A stretch of DNA of 64,000 nucleotides, taken from Nothophaeocryptopus gaeumannii. Taxonomy: Eukaryota > Ascomycota > Dothideomycetes > Mycosphaerellales > Mycosphaerellaceae. The stretch is from NCBI GenBank assembly GCA_031771865.1, contig JASISA010000022.1:2652367-2716366 (forward strand), read 5' to 3'. Below, piece by piece: positions 10,640 through 20,505 of this stretch (positions within the stretch are counted from its first letter, which is position 1; every line of letters begins with the position of its first letter). The notes below the pieces were generated by a model, which saw only the letters and a program-made list of their open reading frames with translations, searched no databases and had not been told where the DNA came from. The position numbers and the translations under genes were made by a program.

Positions 10640-11930
10640 TCAAAGCGAAGCATACACCGCTGCCTCACAAGCTCCCCACTGTCCCATCACATTCAAGTCT
10701 CCAAAAGGCATCACCTGGCTTGCGATCATACCTACGATCAACGTTAGCATCATCCTCCCCAACTCCTCAACATGGCCTATACATACCAGCAACCCCCTTC
10801 TCCCGATCACACCACCAAAACAAATTCGCAATCCCCGCCCACCAAGCCGTATTCCTCCCTCTCCCCGTGGCACCCGCGTCCTGCGTAATCATGAAGCTCA
10901 ACCCCCATCCTTGCGGTGGATTTCCTTCTTGTGGATATAGCTCAGGAGCAGGATTCGTCTGTTCGGGTTTCGCAGCTGGGATGCCAGCACGAGCGAAATC
11001 GGGATGTTGAGGGATCTGGTTCTTGAACATCTCATCAACGGTTTCCTTTTTGAGGATTTGTGCGCCGGTGGTGGGTGATTTTCCATCGTTGAGGAGAGCC
11101 GCGAGGACTTGGACGTATTCTGTTGGTTTGGCGTAGGCGCCTGCGCCGCCGGAGTGGAAGATGTGTTTCTTCTCGTGCTCCGTCTGTGCAATGATCGGTT
11201 CACGGTAGATATGATCTCTTTCCTCAGCGCCGGAGCTACCTGGCCAACGTTGATGCATGAAAGCAAGATTGTGTTTCATTTCGTCTGTGGGGAACATATT
11301 GACTGACTTTAGATTGAGCGGTTGCATGATGTTCTTTTGGATCCAGTCGTTGAGGCCGATACCTGAAGCGCGTTCGAGGACAATGCCGGCCCAGTCGATA
11401 TTGATGCCGTATTCCCAGGTCTCGCCGGGTTGGTTGACGAGGGGCATTTTGAGGATGTCTTTGATGTCGGCATGGAAGACATCGAAGCCTACTGGACGGC
11501 CGTAGTCGCGAAGCTTGGGGTTGAAAAACTCATATCCAAACCCAGCAGTGTGCGACAGCAACATCCTGAGCGTAATGTCATGTTTCTTCGGCGCCAGAGT
11601 ACCATCATCCTGCAAGACCTGCACTTTCTCAAGCTCCGGGCACAGCTTATAGACTTGCTGGTGATCATCGAGGTTGAGAATGCCTTGCTCTACTGCCTGC
11701 ATGCAAGCCATAGTGGCCAAAAGCTTCGTGCACGATGCAATCCAGAATACAGTGTCCAGATCCATTGGGGCCCGATTGTTCAAGCCCTTCTTGCCAGATG
11801 GCACAGCAGCGATCTGTTGTCCGTTCTTGTCGACAGCTACGAAGACAAGCCCTGCTACTCCATTCTCTGGGTTGCTGGTCACTGAGTCGAGGGACTTCTG
11901 GACCGCCTCTTGAGCTTTTGCGTTGACCAT
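10640..11930 (-). CDS. Beta-lactamase-like serine hydrolase (class C / LovD-EstB type)
   Basis: Exons 10787..11930 and 10640..10731 (minus); the 55-nt intron is GTATGT..TAG and splicing recreates Gly in the run GVAGMIASQVMPFGD; 411 aa. The catalytic SxxK is S66-C-T-K69. The Tyr motif is at Y174 (WEYGIN) and a Gly-rich block HSGGAGAY stands for the third motif. Fungal members act as esterases or acyl-transferases (LovD makes lovastatin) more often than as true beta-lactamases. No signal peptide. No polyketide synthase is nearby, so a biosynthetic role is not supported by the neighbours. A 14-bp tandem repeat lies just upstream of the ATG. Confidence 0.85.
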
Positions 11931-11951
11931 GTTGGTGATTGTGTTGGAGGT

Positions 11952-11988
11952 ATTGGATCTATAGGATTGGATCTATAGGATTGGATCT
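11952..11988. repeat. 14-bp tandem repeat in the 5' leader of the serine hydrolase
   Basis: The unit ATTGGATCTATAGG occurs twice exactly (11952-11965, 11966-11979), followed by ATTGGATCT. It begins 21 bp upstream of the start codon. The rest of 11989-12399 holds nothing I recognise. Confidence 0.85.
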
Positions 11989-12399
11989 TCTGCTCCTTCA
12001 AGCATGCAGCGCGACGGTTTTGTTCCTATGACCGCAAGGTGTTGTTTATGTATTGCCCCGCTCTTCAATGCTGAAGCTTGGGGACCCCGCTTCTGGGAAC
12101 AGGCCTGGCTCGAGTGGGCCCATCCCTTGTGCCGGCCCGATCATGCGTCCCTTTCGACTTCTTCTTTTTGAATCTGGATGGTGAAGCTATGGCAAGAGTG
12201 TCTTCAAGAATGGCCAGACGGATGCGGCCCGGTTGAGGACCTTGCTACCAGTCTGAGACATCAGCTGAACGAAGCTTCAGCATGCCAAGACCAGGCAGGT
12301 TCTGTCAATTTCCATTGTTCCTCTGCTTCTCTTTGATTACGACTGATCGTTAGGAGTTCATCATGTTGCCAGAGAGTGTATTGGTAAACCGGACTCATT

Positions 12400-12846
12400 T
12401 CAGCCCGGCCCACTCATAGTCGTCTTAATCACACACTGCCATCTTCCCTCCAGTTCCCAGAACCTCACCAAAGAAACCGACTTCTTCGACGTGCCTTCTC
12501 GCAAGCCAGTTGCGCCAATCGCCTCGTCCATTCTGGAGAGGTCACCATATTTCTGTCTGGGATAGACATAGCTCGCCATTCCTTCAGTCTTGCATCTCAG
12601 ACTGGGGCAGATGGCGATCAAATTCCGCCAAGACTGAATGAAGTCTTTCCTATTACCGACATGCATCTGCACACCGCGCGGTATCGATTTTGCATGGTAT
12701 TGATATACATGGTTCCAAGGAGATTGCGATGGAGCGCACACGCGGTCGTTGCAGCAGTCGATACAGGCCGCAATTACGGTCTCCATGAATGTGTCGATTT
12801 CTGTGTCCGTTTTGGGCTTTATGTGAAGATTTTCGTTGTTGGCCAT
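12400..12846 (-). CDS. Small SnoaL/NTF2-like hypothetical protein
   Basis: 148 aa from the ATG at 12846 (MANNENLHIKPKTD); the longer frame to 12954 begins with TTG. The order of a helical start (IDTFMETVIAACIDCCND), a central stretch and beta strands at the end (SVSLVRFWELEGRWQCVIKTT) suggests the cone-shaped NTF2/SnoaL fold. No catalytic assignment is possible. Confidence 0.6.
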   Translation of the reverse strand: MANNENLHIKPKTDTEIDTFMETVIAACIDCCNDRVCAPSQSPWNHVYQYHAKSIPRGVQMHVGNRKDFIQSWRNLIAICPSLRCKTEGMASYVYPRQKYGDLSRMDEAIGATGLREGTSKKSVSLVRFWELEGRWQCVIKTTMSGPG

Positions 12847-13145
12847 TGCTTCCGCTTGCTCTGGTGGTAGAATAGGATCCGGTACTTGAATGAAAGGTGA
12901 TTTTGATGTTGTTGCTGGGGAAATGGGAGGCTGAAGTCTGCGGCATCCTGTCAATGTGGGTCGTCAGGGCATGACAAAGAGCAAGCGAGTGATGACTTTG
13001 GAAGCATTTAGAGCTGCTTCCCGTGGCTGGAAGTCGCGATGATCGTTGCCTTGAAAAAGAAGGGGAAAAGTGTGCAGAGCTCGGTCTGTTAGCTGCTATA
13101 TTCTAGATGTACAGTAAAGACCTCGAAGCTGCCATTTCATCACTT

Positions 13146-15211
13146 CTAGGTCTCAACATACGTGTGGAAGAAATCCACAAAGTCGAAGAAACTCCGCTTG
13201 TGGCTTCGGGTAAACTGGCCGTTAGTTCTGTTGATATGCTGAAGACCATACTGCTGGTCAAAGCTGCCGAACTCGTTGTTGTCGAGGAAAGACCATGCAA
13301 GCGCACCGATTACATTGACGCCATCTTCGTAGATTGCTTTGAGGGTTTCTCGGAGGAACTCCTGGTAGTAGAGCGTTCGCTCCAGGTCATAGCGTTGCGC
13401 AACCACAGTCTTGGCGCTTTCCATGAAGGGGTTGAAGCCGAACTCCGATATAAAAACACCAGAGGGACGGAAGACGTTCCAGACGTACCCAAGTTGTTGG
13501 CGAACGTACTGGGGTGCAATGTATGCGTAGCTGTCCCAAATCAGTCAGAACTGGTTCATGTGGTTGGTGGTAGTACTCACTCATTGCTCCTTTCCCCGTT
13601 TAGCCAGCCATCCTTTTGCACGTTCGTATTGATAACGCATGTAGGCCAGAGCGGATTGCTGGTGTTGCTCGCACATGCGTCGATGCCACCTTCGGGGCTG
13701 GTGGCAAATCCTGCTACGTACGGATCGAAGGCCCAGAAGTCTGCAGTGCCGTTGATGTACGCCAGGTCCTCATCACTAAGCGCCGTGAGATTGATGCCAA
13801 TGGTTCTGAGAACTTCGTCGGGATAGTTCTGTCCGAGAAAGATCGGATTGCCCATCAAGCGTAAAATGAAGTCTTGATACCTTAGAGCAGCGCGTGTATC
13901 ATCTGTGTTGGTATGGTCGAGCGGCGTAGCCAGGTTATTTGCGAATTTCATCGCCACGAGTCCCGTGCCCTTCAGCTGCTCTTTGTACCAATGATATACC
14001 CTCGCGTTTGCAAGTAGAATGTTAGGGACGGCGTAATAGTCCTCTCCAAAGTTGATATTTGGTTCGTTGAATGTGACCCAATGCGAAATCCGGTCGGCAT
14101 AGCGCGTCATGGCCTCTTTGGCGTAGTAGACGAAGGCATCGACGAATCGAGGGTCGGCCACTGTGCTGCGTTAGCAATGCCCCGCATATCGAGTTGAGCA
14201 ACATACCTGTTAGGTTGAGAGGCGGATCTGCATGGGTGAGTGTAACGATCGGCTTGATGCCATACTCGAAGCAGGTCTTGATGACATCCTCGTAGTGATC
14301 CAGTCCCGGCTGGTTGATGGGACTGCCAGCTTCTCCGAATGGTACGATTCTCGTCCAAGAGATGGAGAACGAGTAGTATGGTACACCGATGGCTGCTAGC
14401 CTTGCAATGTCTTGTTTGTACAGATAGTAGTTCATGTCGGTCACTTCTGCGTTAGCTACGTCTGACCAACTGTTAGTATTGAACTGATTAGGTACGGATG
14501 GGCGCGAAAAGGCACTGGTGACCTCAATAGCTCCAATTTGATCGAGCACGGATGGCCCTGGCAATGTCAGTAAATTGCAACTTGACGTGTCACTTGACAC
14601 TTACCACGCCCGGCTTCAGTCAGACCACCTTCGATCTGCCATGCACTGCCCGCGACTCCCCAGATGAAGTCTTTTGGCAGTTTATAGCAGTCGACACATG
14701 CATCGGCTTGCTGTGGACATGCGCTGTAAAGCGCTGGTGGATAAATGAGTTCACTGCTCGCCACAGGAGTAGGCGAGAATGTAGTTGTGAAGGCAACGCT
14801 GCTGTTGTAGCTCAGAAGTGTCCACAGCCGAGAATAGGCACCCTGTCCATAGCGGCCATCCTGAAGTGCAGTGGCGTTTCGATTGAGAGAGTAGGTCGTA
14901 TGTGTCTCATTCCCAGGAAGTAGAGTCGAAGCTTGGCTGAACGGAGGCGCATATGTAGTAGTCAAGACCAAAGGAGAAGGTAAAGCAGTCGCGTAGCGCG
15001 TTGTTTTCAAAGCCGTGTAGGAGAACGATCTGTATACCACAGTCTTGGTGGCTGAGCAGGTCGCCGGTGCTGTAGTAGATGGAGCTGGAGTGGCATGGCT
15101 GGAGCAATATCTGTTCCAGTCCAGAGATTGAGATCCAGTCTGCCAATTGGGATTCCATGCGGATGCCAAAGGGGAGGTTGAGGCGACGAACAGAAATGCG
15201 GCGAGAGGCAT
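13146..15211 (-). CDS. Secreted GH1 beta-glucosidase with N-terminal extension
   Basis: Four exons on the minus strand: 14605..15211, 14207..14557, 13581..14160 and 13146..13530. Introns are 47, 46 and 50 nt with GTAAGT, GTATGT and GTGAGT donors; the sum is 641 codons (640 aa). A signal peptide (about 1-18) is followed by a Ser/Thr/Pro-rich region of about 170 residues with sequons. The GH1 domain starts at KLPKDFIWGVAGSAWQIEGG. The acid/base is E352 in TFNEPN and the nucleophile E542 in ISEFGF (most GH1 have TENG). Both glutamates are present, so the enzyme should cleave beta-glucosides in secreted form. Exon 2 could hide one more small intron, but the reading frame does not need it. Confidence 0.87.
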
Positions 15212-15643
15212 TCTGCGTCAGGTAGTCAGCATTCAACGACTTCAATCTTACCGTACATTCGAATGCTATCCATCCGCCTTCTTCAACTACACTGCTGCTC
15301 CCTTTTGCTCGCCGGTCTCCACGCGGAACATATGTGTCTGCCGCTGTCTCAGTCCGGCAGCGCCTTCGGGAGAGCATCGTGTCTGAGCAAGCCATGACGA
15401 CTGTTGTGCGAGCTCGCTGATACCACGGCTGACGGCTGCTAATGCAGGTGTAGAGAGGGGAAGTGGGTGGTGATGAAGGTTGATGCACCGTGAAGGATTG
15501 CGCCAAGAGGATTGCAAGCCTCAGGCATGAAATACAGTGATATATGGTACGTTGGTATTCGTTTTTTCACCCAATCATAGGAAGTCGCTGTCGGTTAGTT
15601 CATCTGTTCACTGATCTTCTTTGGTCTTGTGCTAACGCCTTCG

Positions 15644-15803
15644 ATAGCTTTAGCTCACTTGGGAGAGCGCCAGACTGAAGTTCACTTCAGTCGCTCACGC
15701 ACTGTGCGGTATCTGGAGGTACTGTGGTAAGTCCAATCCAATGCTTGCTCGTTACTGAAGCCTCCGTCTAATTGTGCCGTTAGTTCGATCCACAGAAGCG
15801 ACA
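15644..15803 (+). pseudogene. tRNA-Phe(GAA)-like gene, interrupted in the T arm
   Basis: Parts in order: 5' acceptor strand 15644-15650; D arm TAGCTCACTTGGGAGAGC from 15651; anticodon arm CCAGA-CTGAAG with GAA at 15777 minus 100, that is 15677-15679; a 30-nt intron 15681-15710 at the canonical 37/38 site; 3' anticodon stem TCTGG at 15712-15716; T stem CTGTG 15722-15726; a 57-nt insert; T loop TTCGATC 15784-15790, CACAG, and 3' acceptor AAGCGAC plus A73. Two of seven acceptor pairs are mismatched and the D loop and variable loop each differ from typical fungal tRNA-Phe. The insert splits the B box, so Pol III transcription is doubtful. A TTTT run follows. Confidence 0.65.
15727..15783 (+). other. 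57-nt insert with spliceosomal-intron ends inside the tRNA-like gene
   Basis: It starts GTAAGT, ends TTAG, contains TCTAAT 14 nt before the end (branch-site-like), and falls exactly between T stem and T loop. Its length equals that of mRNA introns in this window (about 46-63 nt). Confidence 0.55.
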
Positions 15804-16388
15804 TTTCTTTTGCCATTCTCATGCTTCTAGGGGCTGAAGTTTTGGTTCCGAGATGTTCAGTTCGAGAAAGGATCAGAGCCGATTTGAACAATTTTGGGCT
15901 TGGGGCGTTGGTATTGCCTTTTTGGGCAGCGCCAGCGAGGTTCTGTGGATCGTAAAGCTTCTCTATACCTCTGTGGCACCTCACTGATCGATCAAGTCAC
16001 CTGTGAGGCCGCTACGGTCACGGGCTTTAGTAATGGATTGTTCCAGAGTGAGTTCCGACCTTCGCACAACAACCACTCAATTTTGCTTGGCTTCATCTTT
16101 CCAAAGCCTTCCGGAACGACACGTGGGGCTTCATACAGTTGAGTTAAGAAGCGTAATACGCTATTAGACAATGAGAGTTATACTTGGCGTGGGCTTCGAA
16201 AGCTTGACCCAATCGGAGACGTTACTCAACTACCGCCAAGTTGACCATTGATCACGAGGAGGAATAAAACAAATGAACACTCGCAGTTTGGCAACACATT
16301 CATTTAACTACAGAATACTTGCGGGACTCCCGAAAACCCCATGAACAATCCATGACTCCACGAAATGCTACTTAGAAAAGATATTCCA
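15804..16388. other. Intergenic region
   Basis: About 585 bp; no gene, repeat or RNA supported. The stretch 15212-15643 upstream of the tRNA-like gene is likewise the promoter side of the beta-glucosidase with nothing else seen. Confidence 0.35.
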
Positions 16389-16583
16389 CTACGCTTTCCT
16401 CCTTGTTTCTAGCAGCATGGCCGCTCGAGGAGCTCCAGTTCTCTCTTCTTTCGCAACCGCCTCTTTGTACTGAAGATCTAGCTCGACACCATCATCATCA
16501 GGGAAGTCCTGATCAAGAAAGCCTTCTTTGAGTACCAATATCTCATACGCGTTGTTGGGCTCGCGTGCTCGGAGCTGGATCAT
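16389..16583 (-). CDS. Small hypothetical protein (64 aa)
   Basis: Not recognised. ATG at 16583. A charged, acidic centre (DQDFPDDDGVELDLQYKEAVAKEER) and no membrane segment. It may be the last exon of a longer gene, but I find no convincing upstream exon. Confidence 0.3.
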   Translation of the reverse strand: MIQLRAREPNNAYEILVLKEGFLDQDFPDDDGVELDLQYKEAVAKEERTGAPRAAMLLETRRKA

Positions 16584-16982
16584 GACATAGTCTTTCCAAC
16601 TTCAGTGGGGTTGTTGTTGATCTCTGAGTGAGCAACGGCCTCTGCAGTCGACGGGGCTTTTTAATCTCTGGATACGTTTGTCGTACCGTCCATGTCGCGA
16701 AAGCGGCTTACTGCCCCCGTTTGACTGGCGCGAACCAGAAGGAGATAGAAGAAGAAGAATATCTCAATTACTGCAGCATTTAAAACTGCTCAAGTCCGAG
16801 TCCTATAACAGTGCCACACCAGAAGCATCCCATCTCATTCAATCACTCACAACATCTCTCAATACCATAATTGCGGCCTGCCCCAGAGCCTGTCCACTTC
16901 CCTTCCCCAAGCTCAATACCTCCTTAGCTCCATCAAACGCCCCTCCCATTCCCAAGAAAGGCGGCGACCCCATCCGCTCCAA

Positions 16983-18023
16983 CTAAGACCACCTTTGCGA
17001 GTCCTCACTCTCCCCATCACTCCTACCATCGTCTCCGCTCCGCTCGCTGAGAAGGTCCGACGTGCCAGCGGCGGAGAGGCTGTCTGCTTCTCCGGAATGG
17101 ATAGCGGTGACGACGGTATCGGAGGACTTGTCGGAGGCAGTTGGGCTGCTTGCGCCGGGCGGAGAGGATATGACAACGGTGGGTGCTGGAGAATATGAGT
17201 TGGTGGCGATGGCTTCTTCTCCGTGAGAAGGTGAGTAAGGACTGAAGTTCTTGGGGAGATTCCAGCCTTCGTTTAGAGGATCAAGACTGTCGGCTCGTTT
17301 TCTCGCTTCCATTTTCACTGCTTCTTGAGAATCGTCGGAAGTACGTCCGGTGATATTTTGCAGCACACCGGTACGTTGGAGAGCTCCCTTGAAGAGATCT
17401 GGCTCGTTCATGAACATCTCGTAAGCCCGTTTTCGCTTCTCGTCCAGTCTGTCCCAACACCCTGCTTCCTTGGGCAGCTCTCCAGCCTTCAACTGCTTGA
17501 GATATTTCCGAGCGTTGTCCACCATTGTCTCGAGCGGCTGTACATCGACAAGTATTTTGGCAAGCGCCTCCTAGACTTGCTCTCGATCTCGTGGCGGCGA
17601 TTTCGATACCATGGCAGCCGTCTGACGCAGTGTTTCCACTTGATAGAACGCCAGAAGCGGGTTCAGCGAACCAACTACAGCATCCGCATGGTTGACATGG
17701 TCCTGGAAACTGCAGAGCTCCGGTGTGAGGTTGATGCTTCTCACTCCTAGCGAGGTCGCTAAGGCGTTGAACACAGACAGCAGGAGCTCAGTGGTTTTCA
17801 GAGTCGCAGAGATGGTGGATTCGTGCTCGAGATCTCGGTCTGTCAAGTTGGCGGCAATTTCGAGGTGGCGGATTGTGTGAGCGCGGTCTGTGTAGCGGAA
17901 GGGGAAGGATCGGTGGTCTTTGTTGGGCTTTGAGAGGCGGTATGACCGGCGGTCTGCTGAGATGGGGCATTTGCGTGGGAGATGATGGGATTGGAGGGTG
18001 CTGGTTTGGCTGCTGCGTGGCAT
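16983..18023 (-). pseudogene. Hypothetical gene split by an in-frame TAG
   Basis: One continuous frame runs from the ATG at 18023 (MPRSSQTSTLQ) to the stop at 16983, broken only by TAG at 17571-17573. Both halves look coding: the first is helical (LKTTELLLSVFNALATSLGV), the second continues as KYLKQLKAGELPKEAGC and ends in a Ser/Pro/acidic low-complexity tail. The second half alone could start at ATG 17525 (180 aa). A 39-nt intron (GTATCG..TAG) would remove the stop and keep frame, but has no branch site and is short. Family unknown. Confidence 0.5.
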
Positions 18024-18413
18024 GGTTGCTGGAATGGATGGATGGAGTATTGATGCTAATGGAAATTTATGGTTGCGTGTGGCGTTGTCAGATGGACCCG
18101 TAAAAGAAGAGGAAAGGTAGAAGTGTGGAGGAACGGAAGGTGTCACATGGAAGGGGCAAAGAGAAAGAGATACCGCGTAAATGACCTAGGTAAGTTGAAA
18201 GAAGTGTTCTCACTCAGTAACGGTAGGTACGCGGGCATCGTCTGCTTCTCAGACCGATCGCACCTGCCTTCAAATCTCGTTGTGCTCACTTATCATGCGT
18301 TCCATCACCATCTCATACTTCTCATTGAATGCCATGCTCATCTCCCGGTACCCATGGTCCTCCTCTTCCTTACTTCTTGTCATGTTCCTCCTCTTTATTG
18401 CTCATTTATCGTA

Positions 18414-19145
18414 CTACAACTCCAATAGCAAGCCCTTAAGGCCGGCATCCAGTACCTGGCAATCGTCAAGCAGCGGCTGCAGCCATCCGAGCAGATTTCG
18501 CTGATCTCCTCCAATCATGCTCCCGAGTTTGGTCTCCATGCGCTGCAACGGAGAGATTTGGTCTTTGCCGAATTTCCCTCTCATCTCTCGGGTCCACATG
18601 ATGCTTTAATCCTCCATTCGCTCACGCATCAGCGCAATGGTCTTCATGACCCACTCCAAATCTGACTTGCTTTCGTCATGACACAGCAATGCCTGTGGGG
18701 TTGAGTCTGCTTCTTCTTCTTCGAGGTCTCGATCGTCGTATAGGGCGCTGGCTACACTGAGTGCATTGTCGCATCTCTTATCTACGATCTTGTTGCACTC
18801 ATGTATGTAGCCTCGGATTCTGCTCTCCGCACTGGGCTTTCCAGATGTATCACAGCTTCGACGGCAGCCTGAATAGGTAGCGCAAGCTCATACAGGGCGA
18901 CAGGGACGAGGAAGCTGATGAGGCGCGGGATGGCGGCGATGGTATCCGAGGACGGCTGCGACGCCGGCGGGGATACGGTGGAAGATCATCTCGTGACCGC
19001 TAAGTATTGTCTGAAGCCCCATCTACATAGGACGTCAGAGACCGAGTCGAGGCGGGGCGGTGAAAGGACAAAGGGGTAACACTTACGCAGGTGGTCAAGA
19101 AGACGAGGACGAGGAGTAAACTTCTATCGCGCAGACTCTGAGGCA
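18414..19145 (-). pseudogene. Decayed hypothetical gene with several frame breaks
   Basis: Coding-like pieces follow one another in different frames. They are a start at 19145 (MPQSLRDRSLLLVLVFLTTC, hydrophobic), a possible 59-nt intron (GTAAGT..TAG) and AAIPRLISFLVPVALYELAL. Next comes a piece containing RGYIHECNKIVDKRCDNAL and ending in ERMED, a TAA, and then, still in frame, MWTREMRGKFGKDQI to 18414. At least two frame shifts plus the stop are needed to connect them. Family unknown. Confidence 0.45.
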
Positions 19146-19597
19146 TGGCGGCAGTCTACAGCCATGCAAGGGCGCCAACTGTGGCGAAGATTGATATGAA
19201 GCCGTCCATGGCGGTTGCGGGTGGAGCGGTGGAGACTGCGGCCTCGAGGGCAGGTGCTTTTCTGGAGCGTCGGGATACCGCTGAATGCGCGCGGCACAGT
19301 GATCAACGTGTGAGAAGACAACGGAGATGGTGTGCGCCAGTCGGTGGTGTTTTGATACCAAGCGGTTTGCATGCGATGTGGAAAGTGCGTGCGGTGTCGT
19401 GAAGAGAAGAAAGTCAAAAAACCAAGAAGCGCGGGCTGGAGCTGGACTAGCGCGTTGCTAGTGCGGCTTGGTGCGAAAGTGAATGAAAGCGATGTGAAAC
19501 AGGATGGGTGTGCGCCGCCAATCTCAGAGGTCAAGACTCTCTCTTGATTACCAGCTACAAGATCGCAGGATCAAGATCGTCTCTTCGCATACCATAT
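19146..19597. other. Intergenic region
   Basis: Overlapping Arg/Ser/His-rich frames on both strands without domains or splice support; no gene called. Confidence 0.3.
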
Positions 19598-20146
19598 CTA
19601 TTGCCCCAGCTTCTGTTTGATGTATTCCTCCACCTCACGTAGTAATTCGACCTCTCCAGAAGCCCGCCTGTGATGCTTGGCAATCGGGTCAAAGATTTCA
19701 GCCCGCCAGTCTTGATTACTTCGTTGAGGTGAGGACGATCTGCTGGCTGGTGGGTGCGAACTCTCTCTGTTGTACCGCTCCTGGCCTGCCGATGCGCCTT
19801 TGAGTGGGATTCTTGCAGCGAGACGAGTGATCACGAGTAGGATGTCCCGCAACAGCTCACGCTCCGCATTGATATTGCGATGTTGACTTCGATCCACGTC
19901 CTGTCCCGCATCGTGTTCCGGGTCCTCACATTTTTTGGCATAATGTCGGTGAGCATCGCTGGGTTTGTATTCACCTCGTCTATGGCGACGCCGGCTGTCG
20001 TGAGAATGTGCTTCGCTTCGAGATTGTGACGAGGACGGATGATGTCGGCAATTGGGATGATGGTTGGAACGCATTCGCCTTTGCTCTTCCACAAGCTGCT
20101 GTAGCCTTCGTTCCGTGAGACGATGTCCAAAAAGTGAGAAGACCAT
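19598..20146 (-). CDS. Hypothetical highly charged protein (182 aa)
   Basis: Not recognised. ATG at 20146. Rich in Arg, His, Ser and Glu; the start MVFSLFGHRLTERRLQQLVEEQRR and the end VELLREVEEYIKQKLGQ look helical, with a basic, disordered centre. No signal peptide. It lies 3' of PRP17 on the same strand. Confidence 0.5.
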   Translation of the reverse strand: MVFSLFGHRLTERRLQQLVEEQRRMRSNHHPNCRHHPSSSQSRSEAHSHDSRRRHRRGEYKPSDAHRHYAKKCEDPEHDAGQDVDRSQHRNINAERELLRDILLVITRLAARIPLKGASAGQERYNRESSHPPASRSSSPQRSNQDWRAEIFDPIAKHHRRASGEVELLREVEEYIKQKLGQ

Positions 20147-20505
20147 GGCGTGCGGGAGGAGAGGCCTGACTGCCTCAAGGTGTGTCGTCTAGGAGGATCG
20201 TGGCAAACAAGATCGTGTCCAAACCCGCAAAGTGTCGTGGCCAGATCTGAGTCCTGCATGGTATGAACATAATGCTGTTGGAATTGTTTGCCTGGCGGCT
20301 ACCTGCAGCATGGCTAACGCTGGTGCGCCTCAAGTACTGGACATCCGCGCATGGTAGAGTGCACGGAGCGCTGTCCCGCTGCTCACCGCTTCGTCCTCCA
20401 CCACAACGCAATGCCCGAACCGTTGAGAAGATCTCATTCGACACAAAATCTCATACCTCAATCCATTGGCCTCGCCCTGTCTCTTTCGGACCGCACTGTA
20501 TCTGC
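20147..20505. other. Intergenic region downstream of PRP17
   Basis: 359 bp, presumably PRP17 3' UTR and the promoter of the 182-aa gene. Nothing else seen. Confidence 0.35.

Noticed and set aside
13107..13826. 239-codon plus-strand frame
   Set aside because: Antisense to the GH1 exons; no start context or domain.
16678..16986. 102-codon plus-strand frame beginning with TTG
   Set aside because: No ATG, no family, and its end overlaps the TAG-split gene on the other strand. A real exon is possible but unsupported.
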